From Streptacidiphilus jeojiense (GTDB lineage: Bacteria; Actinomycetota; Actinomycetes; Streptomycetales; Streptomycetaceae), in the NCBI RefSeq assembly GCF_000719095.1, contig NZ_JOEH01000001.1:124001-188000 (forward strand): a stretch of 64,000 nt of DNA, in the 5' to 3' direction. This document shows positions 7,629-15,563 of this stretch, one piece after another. How positions within the stretch are numbered: position 1 is the stretch's first letter; each line of letters starts with the position of its first letter. A program made the position numbers and the translations under genes. Under the pieces are notes generated by a model. The model saw only the letters and a list, made by a program, of their open reading frames with translations, was not told the DNA's origin and searched no databases.

Positions 7629-9355
7629 CCGCCGCCGCCCGCCACCTCACCGTCACCGGACCTTCCGGGCTGCCGCTCTCGGTCCACGCCGAGGGCGACC
7701 CGGCCCACCCCACCGTGGTCCTGGTGCACGGCTACCCCGACACCCACCGGGTCTGGGACGACGTCGCCGCCGACCTGTCCGCCGACCACCACGTGGTCCG
7801 CTACGACGTGCGCGGGGCGGGCGGCTCGGGCCGGCCCGAGCGGGTCCGCGACTACCGTCTGGAGCACCTCGCCGACGATCTGACGGCCGTCGCTGACGCC
7901 GTCAGCCCGGACCGGCCGGTGCACGTGGTGGCGCACGACTGGGGCTCGATCCAGTCCTGGGAGGCGGTCACCCGCCCCGGCGCGGAGGCCAGGATCGCCT
8001 CCTACACCTCCATCTCCGGGCCCTGTCTGGACCACATCGGCCACTGGGCCCGGCACCGCTTCGCCAGGCCGACGCCCCGTCACCTCGCCCAGCTGGCCGG
8101 GCAGGCGGCGCACTCCTGGTACATCGTCGCCTTCCACCTGCCCGGGCTGGCACCGCTCGCCTGGCAGCACGGGCTGGCGGCCCGCTGGGACTCGGTGCTG
8201 CGCCTGGTCGAGGGGGTCACCCCGAGAGCCGGCGACCCCCGGTCCGCCCGGGAGCTGGCCGGGGACGCGGTGCGCGGCATCGGGCTCTACCGCGCCAACA
8301 TGCTGCCCCGGCTGCTGAACCCCGGGCAGCGGCCGACCCTGGTACCGGTGCAGACGATCACCCTCACCGAGGACAACTACGTCAGTCCGGCGCTGACCGA
8401 GGGCCTGGAGCGATGGGCGCCGCAGCTGTGGCGGCGCACCATCCCGGTCGGCCACTGGGGAGCGCTGCTGGAGAAGGGAACCACCGTGGCACGGATGGTC
8501 CGCGAGTTCACCGCCCACCACGAGGGCGGGCCGGCGCTGCCCAGGGCCCCGCGCCGGCTGGTGGTGCTGACCGGCGCCGGCAGCGGCATCGGCCGGGCCA
8601 CCGCGCTGGCCTTCGCCGAGCGCGGTGCCGAGGTGGTGCTGCTGGACCGGGACCTGGAGTCCGCCGAGCGCACCGTCGAGCTGGCCCGGCTGCTGGGCGC
8701 GACCGCCCACGCCTACCAGGTGGACGTCTCCGACGGCGCCGCCATGGACGCCCTGGCGGCCAAGGTCGCCGCCGAGCACGGGGTCCCCGACGTGCTGGTC
8801 AACAACGCCGGCGTGGGGCACTCGGGCAGCTTCCTGGAGACCACCGAGGCGGAGTGGAAGCGGGTGCTGGACGTCAACCTCTGGGGCGTCATCCACGGCT
8901 GCCGCGCCTTCGGCGCGCTGATGGCCGCGCGCGGCGAGGGCGGACACATCGTCAATCTGGCCTCGGCCGCCGCCTACCTGCCGTCCCGGATGCTGGCCGC
9001 CTACGCCACCAGCAAAGCCGGGGTCTCCATGCTCTCCGACTGCCTGCGGGCCGAGCTGGCCGGGCAGGGCATCAAGGTGTCGGCGATCTACCCGGGCATC
9101 GTCAACACCAACATCACCCGCAGCACCACCTTCTCCGGACTGGACGACGCCGAGCAGACCGCCCAGCGCCGCCGGGTCAGCGGGCTCTACGCCCGCCGCA
9201 ACTTCCCGCCCGAGAAGGTCGCCGCCGCGATCGTCAAGGCGGTCGCCGACGACCGCCCCTTCGTCCCGGTGACGGTGGAGGCCAAGGCCGCCCGGGTACT
9301 GGGCCGGCTCTCCCCCGGCCTGATCCGGACAGCGGCCCGGTTCAGACTGGGCTAG
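7625..9355 (+). CDS. Alpha/beta-hydrolase and short-chain dehydrogenase fusion (EphD-like)
   Basis: A 576-residue two-domain enzyme with the architecture and length of mycobacterial EphD. Residues about 1-300 form an epoxide-hydrolase-like alpha/beta hydrolase: oxyanion segment VHGYPDTHRVW, nucleophile D105 in AHDWGS and catalytic H277 in VGHWG. Residues about 310-576 form an SDR domain: TGAGSGIG (316-323) for NAD(P), NNAG, and the YxxxK pair Y460/K464. EphD has been linked to mycolic acid metabolism in mycobacteria. Streptomycetes make no mycolates, so another lipid or xenobiotic is the likely substrate here (inference). The start at 7625 overlaps the M24 stop (ATGA). The longer open frame beginning at 7493 is only read-through into that gene. 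Confidence 0.9.
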   Translation: MTAAARHLTVTGPSGLPLSVHAEGDPAHPTVVLVHGYPDTHRVWDDVAADLSADHHVVRYDVRGAGGSGRPERVRDYRLEHLADDLTAVADAVSPDRPVHVVAHDWGSIQSWEAVTRPGAEARIASYTSISGPCLDHIGHWARHRFARPTPRHLAQLAGQAAHSWYIVAFHLPGLAPLAWQHGLAARWDSVLRLVEGVTPRAGDPRSARELAGDAVRGIGLYRANMLPRLLNPGQRPTLVPVQTITLTEDNYVSPALTEGLERWAPQLWRRTIPVGHWGALLEKGTTVARMVREFTAHHEGGPALPRAPRRLVVLTGAGSGIGRATALAFAERGAEVVLLDRDLESAERTVELARLLGATAHAYQVDVSDGAAMDALAAKVAAEHGVPDVLVNNAGVGHSGSFLETTEAEWKRVLDVNLWGVIHGCRAFGALMAARGEGGHIVNLASAAAYLPSRMLAAYATSKAGVSMLSDCLRAELAGQGIKVSAIYPGIVNTNITRSTTFSGLDDAEQTAQRRRVSGLYARRNFPPEKVAAAIVKAVADDRPFVPVTVEAKAARVLGRLSPGLIRTAARFRLG

Positions 9356-9374
9356 GGGCAGGGAGCGAACTACG

Positions 9375-11018
9375 GTGGCTGACATGAGCACCCACGAGGT
9401 CACCAACCAGGCCCCGCCATTGGTCGACTACGACGTCTACGGGGCCGACGCCGCGCTGCGCGAGGGCGTGGCCCGGTACGCGGCGCCGGAGCGGCTGGCG
9501 GAGATCGACGGCGAGCTCGGGGAGCTGGGGCGGGCGGCCGGTTCGGCCGAGGCGCAGCACTGGGGCGAGCTGGCCAACACCCACGAGCCGGTGCTGCGCA
9601 CCCACGACCGCTACGGCAACCGGATCGACGAGGTCGAGTTTCATCCTGCGTGGCACTCGCTGATGAACCGTGCCGTCTCCGCCGGGCTGACCGGCGACGC
9701 CTGGACCCGTCCGGACGGGCATCTGCGCCGGGCGGCCGGATTCATGGTGTGGTCGCAGGCCGAGTACGGGCACGGCTGCCCGGTCTCGATGACCCACGCC
9801 GCCGTCCCCGCGCTGCGCACCGACCCGGCGCTGGCCGAGCAGTGGGTGCCGCTGCTGACCTCGCGCTCGTACGACTTCGGGCTGCGGGCCCCGCAGGGCA
9901 AGCGCGGCGTGCTGGCCGGGATGGGGATGACCGAGAAGCAGGGCGGCTCGGACGTCCGCGCCAACACCACCCGGGCCGAGCCGCTGGCGGCGGACGGCGA
10001 GTACACGCTGACCGGCCACAAGTGGTTCTGCTCCGCCCCCATGTCGGACGTCTTCCTGGTGCTGGCGCAGGCCCCGGGCGGGCTGACCTGCTTCGTGCTG
10101 CCCCGGGTGCTCCCGGACGGCAGCCGCAACACCTTCCGGATCCAGCGGCTCAAGGACAAGCTGGGCAACCGCTCCAACGCCTCCTCCGAGATCGAGTTCG
10201 ACGGCAGCACCTGGGCGCAGCGGCTCGGCCCCGAGGGGCGCGGGGTGGCGACCATCATCGAGATGGTGGCGGCCACCCGGATGGACTGCGTACTGGGCTC
10301 CACCTCGCTGATGCGGCAGGCCCTGGCCCAGGCGGCGCACCATGCCGCGCACCGCAGCGCCTTCGGCGGCCCGCTGGTCGACAAGCCGCTGATGCGCAAC
10401 GTCCTCGCCGATCTGGCGCTGGAGTCCGAGGCGGCCACCGCCACCGCGCTGCGGCTCGCCTCCGCCTTCGACGCGGACACCGCGCCGGAGCGGGAGTTCC
10501 GCCGCCTGGCGGTCGCGGTGTCCAAATACTGGATTACCAAGCGCTGTCCGGTGGTCGCCGCCGAGGCGCTGGAGTGCCTGGGCGGCAACGGCTACGTCGA
10601 GGAGTCGGGGATGCCCCGGCTGTTCCGCGAGTCCCCGCTGAACTCGGTCTGGGAGGGCTCGGGCAATGTGAACGCCCTGGACGTGCTGCGGGTGCTGGCC
10701 CGGGAGCCGCAGGTGGTGGAGGCCTTCCTGGCCGAGCTGCGACTGGCCGAGGGCTCCGACCGGCACTTCGACACCGCGCTGAAGGAACTGCTCACCGAGC
10801 TGGCCGACCCGGCCGAGCTGGAGACCAGGGCCCGCCGGGTGGTGGAGCGGCTGGCGCTGCTGCTGCAGGCGTCGCTGCTGCTGCGGCACGCCCCGGCGGC
10901 CGTCGCCGACGCGTTCTGCCTCTCCCGCCTGGGCGGCGACCGGGGTTCCACCTTCGGTACGCTGCCGACCGGTCTGGCTCTCGCCGCGATCGTGGACCGG
11001 ACCCGCCCGGCGGTCTGA
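9375..11018 (+). CDS. AidB-like acyl-CoA dehydrogenase family protein
   Basis: A 547-residue flavoprotein that aligns along its length, as I remember it, with E. coli AidB of the adaptive response to alkylation damage. Shared stretches include FHPAWHSLM, GMGMTEKQGGSDVR, LTGHKWFCS, LKDKLGNRSNAS and NSVWEGSGN. AidB homologues bind FAD and have acyl-CoA dehydrogenase folds with weak activity; DNA binding was shown for E. coli. The GTG at 9375 is favoured by GGGAG about 10 bases upstream; an ATG lies at 9384. It follows the EphD-like gene by 19 bases, so it is probably the last gene of the TetR-controlled operon. A 19-bp palindrome begins 2 bases after the stop. Confidence 0.88.
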   Translation: MADMSTHEVTNQAPPLVDYDVYGADAALREGVARYAAPERLAEIDGELGELGRAAGSAEAQHWGELANTHEPVLRTHDRYGNRIDEVEFHPAWHSLMNRAVSAGLTGDAWTRPDGHLRRAAGFMVWSQAEYGHGCPVSMTHAAVPALRTDPALAEQWVPLLTSRSYDFGLRAPQGKRGVLAGMGMTEKQGGSDVRANTTRAEPLAADGEYTLTGHKWFCSAPMSDVFLVLAQAPGGLTCFVLPRVLPDGSRNTFRIQRLKDKLGNRSNASSEIEFDGSTWAQRLGPEGRGVATIIEMVAATRMDCVLGSTSLMRQALAQAAHHAAHRSAFGGPLVDKPLMRNVLADLALESEAATATALRLASAFDADTAPEREFRRLAVAVSKYWITKRCPVVAAEALECLGGNGYVEESGMPRLFRESPLNSVWEGSGNVNALDVLRVLAREPQVVEAFLAELRLAEGSDRHFDTALKELLTELADPAELETRARRVVERLALLLQASLLLRHAPAAVADAFCLSRLGGDRGSTFGTLPTGLALAAIVDRTRPAV

Positions 11019-11019
11019 T

Positions 11020-11038
11020 TGTCTCATCAGATGAGACA
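11020..11038. promoter_or_regulatory. 19-bp perfect palindrome, candidate operator of the sulfur operon
   Basis: TGTCTCATCAGATGAGACA is a perfect inverted repeat (9-bp arms, 1-base centre) flanked by TT and CAA. It lies 62-80 bases upstream of the cys leader peptide start and just after the aidB stop. No T-tract follows, so it looks more like a protein-binding site than a terminator. The cognate regulator is unknown. Confidence 0.6.
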
Positions 11039-11348
11039 CAATTGTTCATATTCCGGACGGTGGTGGACGCGAGAAAGCTCGGCATGCGACGCTTCTGCCA
11101 TGTCTGGTGCCGGAACCGCCTTGGTAGGTCGACTTCACGTCGACCTCGGCCGCATGTCCAGCGCCATCTGTCCGGTGACCTGAGCCGCCCACGCCGCCGC
11201 CGTTGCCCGCCGCCAGTCGGTCCGGTCAGGTTCCACCGCATCCGCCACCCGCACGAGTGAGTACATCCGTGCAGCTCAACGGCGCCGTGCAGACCGGGAT
11301 CCGAGACCGCTCCGCCAGGCCCCCGCCACTCTGCCGAAGGACTGCACC
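11039..11348. other. Leader region of the sulfur-assimilation operon
   Basis: This gap between the aidB-like gene and sirA holds a 27-codon leader ORF (11100-11183) and about 165 bases of apparently untranslated RNA before the sirA start. I see no recognisable riboswitch consensus. The layout, palindrome then small Cys-containing leader then long spacer, suggests attenuation-type control. Confidence 0.6.
11100..11183 (+). CDS. 27-residue leader peptide upstream of sirA
   Basis: A very short ORF that reads MSGAGTALVGRLHVDLGRMSS followed by AICPVT. It belongs to the streptomycete putative leader peptide family, whose common core is R-x-H-V/I-D-L-x-R-x-S-S-A, often ending near a Cys. Such peptides sit ahead of sulfur-metabolism operons, and the Cys close to the C-terminus may let ribosomes sense charged tRNA-Cys. 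No strong ribosome site precedes the ATG. It was recognised by its conserved core rather than by length. Confidence 0.8.
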   Translation: MSGAGTALVGRLHVDLGRMSSAICPVT

Positions 11349-13058
11349 ATGGCCTCCACCCCCACCCCCGACGACGCCGCCGCGCGCCGCCCGGCGGCCA
11401 CCCGCAAGGTGACCCGCCACCGCGGTGAGGGCCAGTGGGCCATGGGTCACTTCACTCCGCTGAACGCCAACGAGCAGTTCAAGAAGGACGACGACGGTCT
11501 CAATGTGCGGACACGCATTGAGACGATCTACTCCCAGCGCGGCTTCGACTCCATCGACCCGGCGGACCTGCGCGGCCGGATGCGCTGGTGGGGCCTCTAC
11601 ACCCAGCGCAAGGCCGGCATCGACGGCGGCAAGACCGCCATCCTGGAGCCGCACGAGCTGGACGACGAGCACTTCATGCTGCGGGTCCGCATCGACGGCG
11701 GCCGGCTGACCACCGCTCAGCTGCGCGCCATCGGCGAGGTCTCCGAGACCTACGCCCGCGGCACCGCCGACATCACCGACCGGCAGAACATCCAGCTGCA
11801 CTGGATCCGGATCGAGGACGTCCCGGCGATCTGGCAGAAGCTGGAGGCCGTGGGCCTGTCCACCACCGAGGCCTGCGGCGACTGCCCGCGCGTGATCATC
11901 GGCTCGCCGGTGGCCGGCATCGCCGAGGACGAGATCATCGACGGCAGCTGGGCCGTGGACGAGATCCATGAGCGCTACATCGGCGACAAGGAGTTCTCCA
12001 ACCTCCCGCGCAAGTTCAAGACCGCGATCTCCGGATCGCCGGTCCAGGACGTGGTGCACGAGATCAACGACATCGCCTTCGTCGGCGTGGTCCACCCCGA
12101 GCACGGCCCCGGCTTCGACGTCTGGGTCGGCGGCGGCCTGTCCACCAACCCCCGACTGGCCGAGCGCCTGGGCGCCTGGGTCCCGCTGGAGCAGGTCCCG
12201 GACGTCTGGGCCGGCGTGGTCGGCATCTTCCGCGACTACGGCTACCGCCGACTGCGCACCCGCGCCCGGCTGAAGTTCCTGATGGCCGACTGGGGCCCCG
12301 AGAAGTTCCGTCAGATCCTGGAAGACGACTACCTCAAGACCAAGCTGATCGACGGACCGGCCCCGGCCGAGCCCAGCACCCGCTGGCGCGACCACGTCGG
12401 CGTCCACCCGCAGCAGGACGGCAACTTCTACGTCGGCTTCGCTCCCAGGGTCGGCCGCATCGACGGCCCGACCCTGGCGAAGATCGCCGACGTCGCCGCC
12501 GCCCACGGCTCGGACCGGCTGCGGACCACGGTCGAGCAGAAGATGATCATCCTGGACGTGGCGCCGGACCAGGTCGAGCCGCTGGTCGCGGCCCTGGACG
12601 CGCTGGACTTCCAGGTCCGCCCGTCCTCCTTCCGGCGCGGCACCATCGCCTGCACCGGCATCGAGTTCTGCAAGCTGGCCATCGTCGAGACCAAGGGCCG
12701 CGGCCACGACCTGATCTCCGACCTGGAGAAGCGCCTGCCCGACTTCGACCAGCCGATCAGCATCAACATCAACGGCTGCCCCAACGCCTGCGCCCGGATC
12801 CAGACCGGCGACTTCGGGCTCAAGGGCCAGCTGGTCCTCAACGCCGAGGGCGAGCAGGTCGAGGGCTTCCAGGTGCACCTGGGCGGCAGCCTGGGCTTCG
12901 AGGCCGGCTTCGGCCGCAAGCTGCGCGGCCTGAAGGTCACCGCCGCCGAACTCCCCGACTACATCGAGCGCGTCCTGCGCCGCTTCGAGGAGGAGCGCAC
13001 CGACGACGAGCGCTTCGCCGAGTGGGCGCTGCGCGCCGACGAAGGGGCCCTGAAGTGA
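11349..13058 (+). CDS. sirA: Ferredoxin-dependent sulfite (nitrite/sulfite) reductase
   Basis: A 569-residue siroheme/[4Fe-4S] reductase that reduces sulfite to sulfide with ferredoxin. The siroheme-cluster ligands are visible as C435 and C441 (ACTGIEFC) and C477 and C481 (NGCPNAC). Two ferrodoxin-like half-domains and the TDRQNIQLHW segment are typical of the SirA/NirA family. Its position at the head of cysH-cysC-cysD-cysN argues for sulfite rather than nitrite as the physiological substrate. The ATG at 11349 has GAAGGA about 8 bases upstream. It overlaps the start of the next small gene by 4 bases (GTGA). Confidence 0.95.
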   Translation: MASTPTPDDAAARRPAATRKVTRHRGEGQWAMGHFTPLNANEQFKKDDDGLNVRTRIETIYSQRGFDSIDPADLRGRMRWWGLYTQRKAGIDGGKTAILEPHELDDEHFMLRVRIDGGRLTTAQLRAIGEVSETYARGTADITDRQNIQLHWIRIEDVPAIWQKLEAVGLSTTEACGDCPRVIIGSPVAGIAEDEIIDGSWAVDEIHERYIGDKEFSNLPRKFKTAISGSPVQDVVHEINDIAFVGVVHPEHGPGFDVWVGGGLSTNPRLAERLGAWVPLEQVPDVWAGVVGIFRDYGYRRLRTRARLKFLMADWGPEKFRQILEDDYLKTKLIDGPAPAEPSTRWRDHVGVHPQQDGNFYVGFAPRVGRIDGPTLAKIADVAAAHGSDRLRTTVEQKMIILDVAPDQVEPLVAALDALDFQVRPSSFRRGTIACTGIEFCKLAIVETKGRGHDLISDLEKRLPDFDQPISININGCPNACARIQTGDFGLKGQLVLNAEGEQVEGFQVHLGGSLGFEAGFGRKLRGLKVTAAELPDYIERVLRRFEEERTDDERFAEWALRADEGALK

Positions 13059-13243
13059 GTGAGCGAGCCGCACCGTTCTACTGCCCGTACTGCGGGGACG
13101 AGGACCTGCGCCCCAGCGAGGAAGGGGGGCACGGGAGTTGGGAATGCGCGAGCTGTTGTCGGGCGTTCTCGCTGAAGTTCCTTGGCCTGCTTTCTTCGCA
13201 TTCATCCACATCTGGGGGACCGTCAGATGGCAACAGAGACTGA
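13055..13243 (+). CDS. Small zinc-ribbon-like protein of the sulfur operon
   Basis: A 62-residue protein starting at a GTG that overlaps the sirA stop (GTGA). Its last 17 bases overlap the cysH start, so it is translationally coupled on both sides. Two cysteine pairs, CPYC (residues about 10-13) and CASC (about 33-36) plus one extra Cys, make a compact zinc or iron binding ribbon; an FSLKFLGLL stretch follows. A small ORF holds this place in the Streptomyces sir-cys cluster as I remember it. Function is unknown; metal delivery or electron transfer to SirA or CysH is a possible role (inference). The open frame extends upstream to 13022, but that part is sirA in another frame. Confidence 0.75.
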   Translation: MSERAAPFYCPYCGDEDLRPSEEGGHGSWECASCCRAFSLKFLGLLSSHSSTSGGPSDGNRD

Positions 13244-13949
13244 CATACCGACCAGGACGCCCGAGCAGTTGCAGGCCCTCGCCGAGCAGGCGAACCAGGA
13301 CCTGGAGAACGCCTCCGCCCAGGAGATCATGCGCTGGGCCGCCGAGACCTTCGGCCGCCGCTTCGCCGTCACCTCGTCCATGGAGGACGCGGTCGTCGCC
13401 CACCTGGCCTCGACCGCCCTGCCCGGAGTGGACGTGATCTTCCTGGACACCGGCTACCACTTCCCGGAGACCCTGGGCACCCGCGACGCCGTCGCGGAGG
13501 TCTACCCGGTCAATGTGATCACCCTCACCCCCCGTCAGACCGTGGCCGAGCAGGACGCCGAGTACGGGCCGCGGCTGCACGACCGCGACCCGGACCTCTG
13601 CTGCTCGCTGCGCAAGGTCGAGCCGCTCAACCGCGGCCTGGCCGGCTACGACGCCTGGGCCACCGGGCTGCGCCGCGACGAGTCGCCGACCCGGGCGAAC
13701 ACCCCGATCGTCGGCTACGACGCCAAGCGGCAGAAGGTCAAGATCGCCCCGATCGCCCGCTGGACCCAGGACGACGTGGACGCCTACGTCGCCGAGCACG
13801 GCATCCTGCTGAACCTGTTGCTCAGCGACGGCTACGCGTCCATCGGCTGCTCCCCGGAGTCCTGCACCCGGCGCATCCTCGCAGGTGAGGACGCTCGTTC
13901 GGGCCGCTGGTCCGGAGCCGGCAAGACCGAGTGCGGCATTCACCTGTAG
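13227..13949 (+). CDS. cysH: Phosphoadenylyl/adenylyl-sulfate reductase
   Basis: A 240-residue reductase that converts (P)APS to sulfite with thioredoxin. The PP-loop-like N-terminus (TSSMEDAVVAHL), FLDTGYHFPET and the C-terminal catalytic Cys C236 in KTECGIHL are all present. The Cys pair C125-C126 (DLCCSLRKVEPL) marks the iron-sulfur APS-reductase branch. The partner motif is unusual: instead of CxxC it reads C208-S-P-E-S-C213, two residues longer than expected. The start is the ATG at 13227 with GGGGGA 7 bases upstream, inside the end of the zinc-ribbon gene. A CysC kinase is encoded next, so PAPS could also be made. The cluster may be altered by the wider spacing. Confidence 0.93.
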   Translation: MATETDIPTRTPEQLQALAEQANQDLENASAQEIMRWAAETFGRRFAVTSSMEDAVVAHLASTALPGVDVIFLDTGYHFPETLGTRDAVAEVYPVNVITLTPRQTVAEQDAEYGPRLHDRDPDLCCSLRKVEPLNRGLAGYDAWATGLRRDESPTRANTPIVGYDAKRQKVKIAPIARWTQDDVDAYVAEHGILLNLLLSDGYASIGCSPESCTRRILAGEDARSGRWSGAGKTECGIHL

Positions 13950-14041
13950 GTCAGGAAGCTCTCAGACTCCTGTAGCACTCTTACCCCGTGCGCCCTTGAC
14001 GCCCCCACAGCACCACCCGAACCAGCTTGGAGCAGAAACCG

Positions 14042-14623
14042 ATGACCACCACCGTCGACGCAGCGACCGCCCCGGCGGCCGCCGTGGCCGCAGCCGGCGC
14101 CACCGTGTGGCTGACCGGCCTGCCCAGCGCCGGGAAGACCACCATCGCGCTGGCGCTCGCGGACCGGTTGCGCGCCGAGGGCCACCGGGTGGAGATCCTG
14201 GACGGCGACGAGATCCGCACCTTCCTCTCGGCCGGACTCGGCTTCAGCCCCGAGGACCGCGACACCAACATCCAGCGGATCGGTTTCGTCGCCGAACTGC
14301 TGGCCTCCAACGGCGTCAAGGTGCTGGCGCCGGTGATCGCCCCCTACGCCGCCTCCCGCGCCGCCGTCGCCGCCCGCCACGCCGAGCAGGGGACGCCGTA
14401 CCTGGAGGTGCACGTCGCCACGCCGGTCGAGGTCTGCTCCGAGCGCGACGTCAAGGGCCTGTACGCCAAGCAGGCGGCGGGCGAGATCTCCGGCCTCACC
14501 GGGGTGGACGACCCCTACGAGGCCCCCACCGCACCCGACCTGCGCATCCAGGCGCACACCCAGCCGGTGGCCGACTCGGCCGCCGCCCTGCACGCACTGC
14601 TCACCGAGAGGGGACTGGCGTGA
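14042..14623 (+). CDS. cysC: Adenylylsulfate kinase
   Basis: A 193-residue APS kinase that phosphorylates APS to PAPS. The P-loop GLPSAGKTT lies at residues 26-34, after an Ala-rich N-terminus. Substrate-binding stretches ILDGDEIR, RIGFVAELL and DVKGLYAKQAAGEI are typical. The ATG at 14042 has GGAGCAG 7 bases upstream; an upstream in-frame TTG is less convincing. The gap to cysH is 92 bases, the largest in this part of the operon, so a second promoter is possible. The stop overlaps the cysD GTG. Co-occurrence with an iron-sulfur-type CysH raises the question of whether PAPS or APS is the main reductase substrate. Confidence 0.95.
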   Translation: MTTTVDAATAPAAAVAAAGATVWLTGLPSAGKTTIALALADRLRAEGHRVEILDGDEIRTFLSAGLGFSPEDRDTNIQRIGFVAELLASNGVKVLAPVIAPYAASRAAVAARHAEQGTPYLEVHVATPVEVCSERDVKGLYAKQAAGEISGLTGVDDPYEAPTAPDLRIQAHTQPVADSAAALHALLTERGLA

Positions 14624-15561
14624 CGACCGCTGCCGACATCCTGACCTCCGAGTCCTACGGGAACCCCTACGCGCTGTCGCACCTGGACGCGCTGGAGGCC
14701 GAGGCCGTCCACATCTTCCGCGAGGTGGCCGGCGAGTTCGAGCGCCCGGTGATCCTCTTCTCCGGCGGCAAGGACTCCATCGTCATGCTGCACCTGGCGC
14801 TCAAGGCCTTCTGGCCGGCCCAGGTCCCCTTCGCGCTGCTGCACGTGGACACCGGCCACAACTTCCCCGAGGTGCTGGAGTACCGCGACCGCACGGTGGC
14901 CGAGCACGGCCTGCGGCTGCACGTCGCCAGGGTCCAGGACTTCATCGACGACGGCCGGCTGCGCGAGCGCCCGGACGGGCTGCGCAACCCGCTGCAGACC
15001 GTGCCGCTGCTGGACGGCATCGAGAAGGGCCGCTTCGACGCGGTCTTCGGCGGTGGCCGCCGCGACGAGGAGAAGGCCCGCGCCAAGGAGCGGGTGTTCT
15101 CGCTCCGCGACGAGTTCGGCGCCTGGGACCCGCGCCGCCAGCGCCCCGAGCTGTGGTCGCTCTACAACGGCCGGCACTCCCCCGGCGAGCACGTCCGGGT
15201 CTTCCCGCTCTCCAACTGGACCGAGCTGGACGTCTGGCAGTACATCGAGCGGGAGAACATCGAACTCCCGGCCATCTACTACGCGCACGAGCGCGAGGTC
15301 TTCCAGCGCAGCGGCATGTGGCTGACCGCCGGCGAGTGGGGCGGCCCCAAGGCCGGCGAGACCGTCGAGCGGCGCCTGGTGCGCTACCGCACCGTCGGCG
15401 ACATGTCCTGCACCGGCGCCGTCGACTCCGACGCGACGACCGTCGCCGACGTGGTCACCGAGGTCGCCGCCAGCCGCCTGACCGAACGCGGGGCCACCCG
15501 GGCCGACGACAAGGTGTCCGAGGCCGCCATGGAAGACCGCAAGCGCGAGGGGTACTTCTAA
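14620..15561 (+). CDS. cysD: Sulfate adenylyltransferase small subunit
   Basis: A 313-residue ATP-sulfurylase catalytic subunit that adenylates sulfate in complex with the GTPase CysN. The PP-loop motif SGGKDS sits at residues 48-53, followed by LLHVDTGHNFPEVLEYRD. GGRRDEEKARAKER and the C-terminal WLTAGEWGGPKAGE to REGYF stretches are family signatures. The GTG at 14620 overlaps the cysC stop (GTGA). Length matches the family of about 300 residues. The frame is open far upstream, but only in shadow of cysC. Confidence 0.96.
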   Translation: MTTAADILTSESYGNPYALSHLDALEAEAVHIFREVAGEFERPVILFSGGKDSIVMLHLALKAFWPAQVPFALLHVDTGHNFPEVLEYRDRTVAEHGLRLHVARVQDFIDDGRLRERPDGLRNPLQTVPLLDGIEKGRFDAVFGGGRRDEEKARAKERVFSLRDEFGAWDPRRQRPELWSLYNGRHSPGEHVRVFPLSNWTELDVWQYIERENIELPAIYYAHEREVFQRSGMWLTAGEWGGPKAGETVERRLVRYRTVGDMSCTGAVDSDATTVADVVTEVAASRLTERGATRADDKVSEAAMEDRKREGYF

Positions 15562-15563
15562 GC

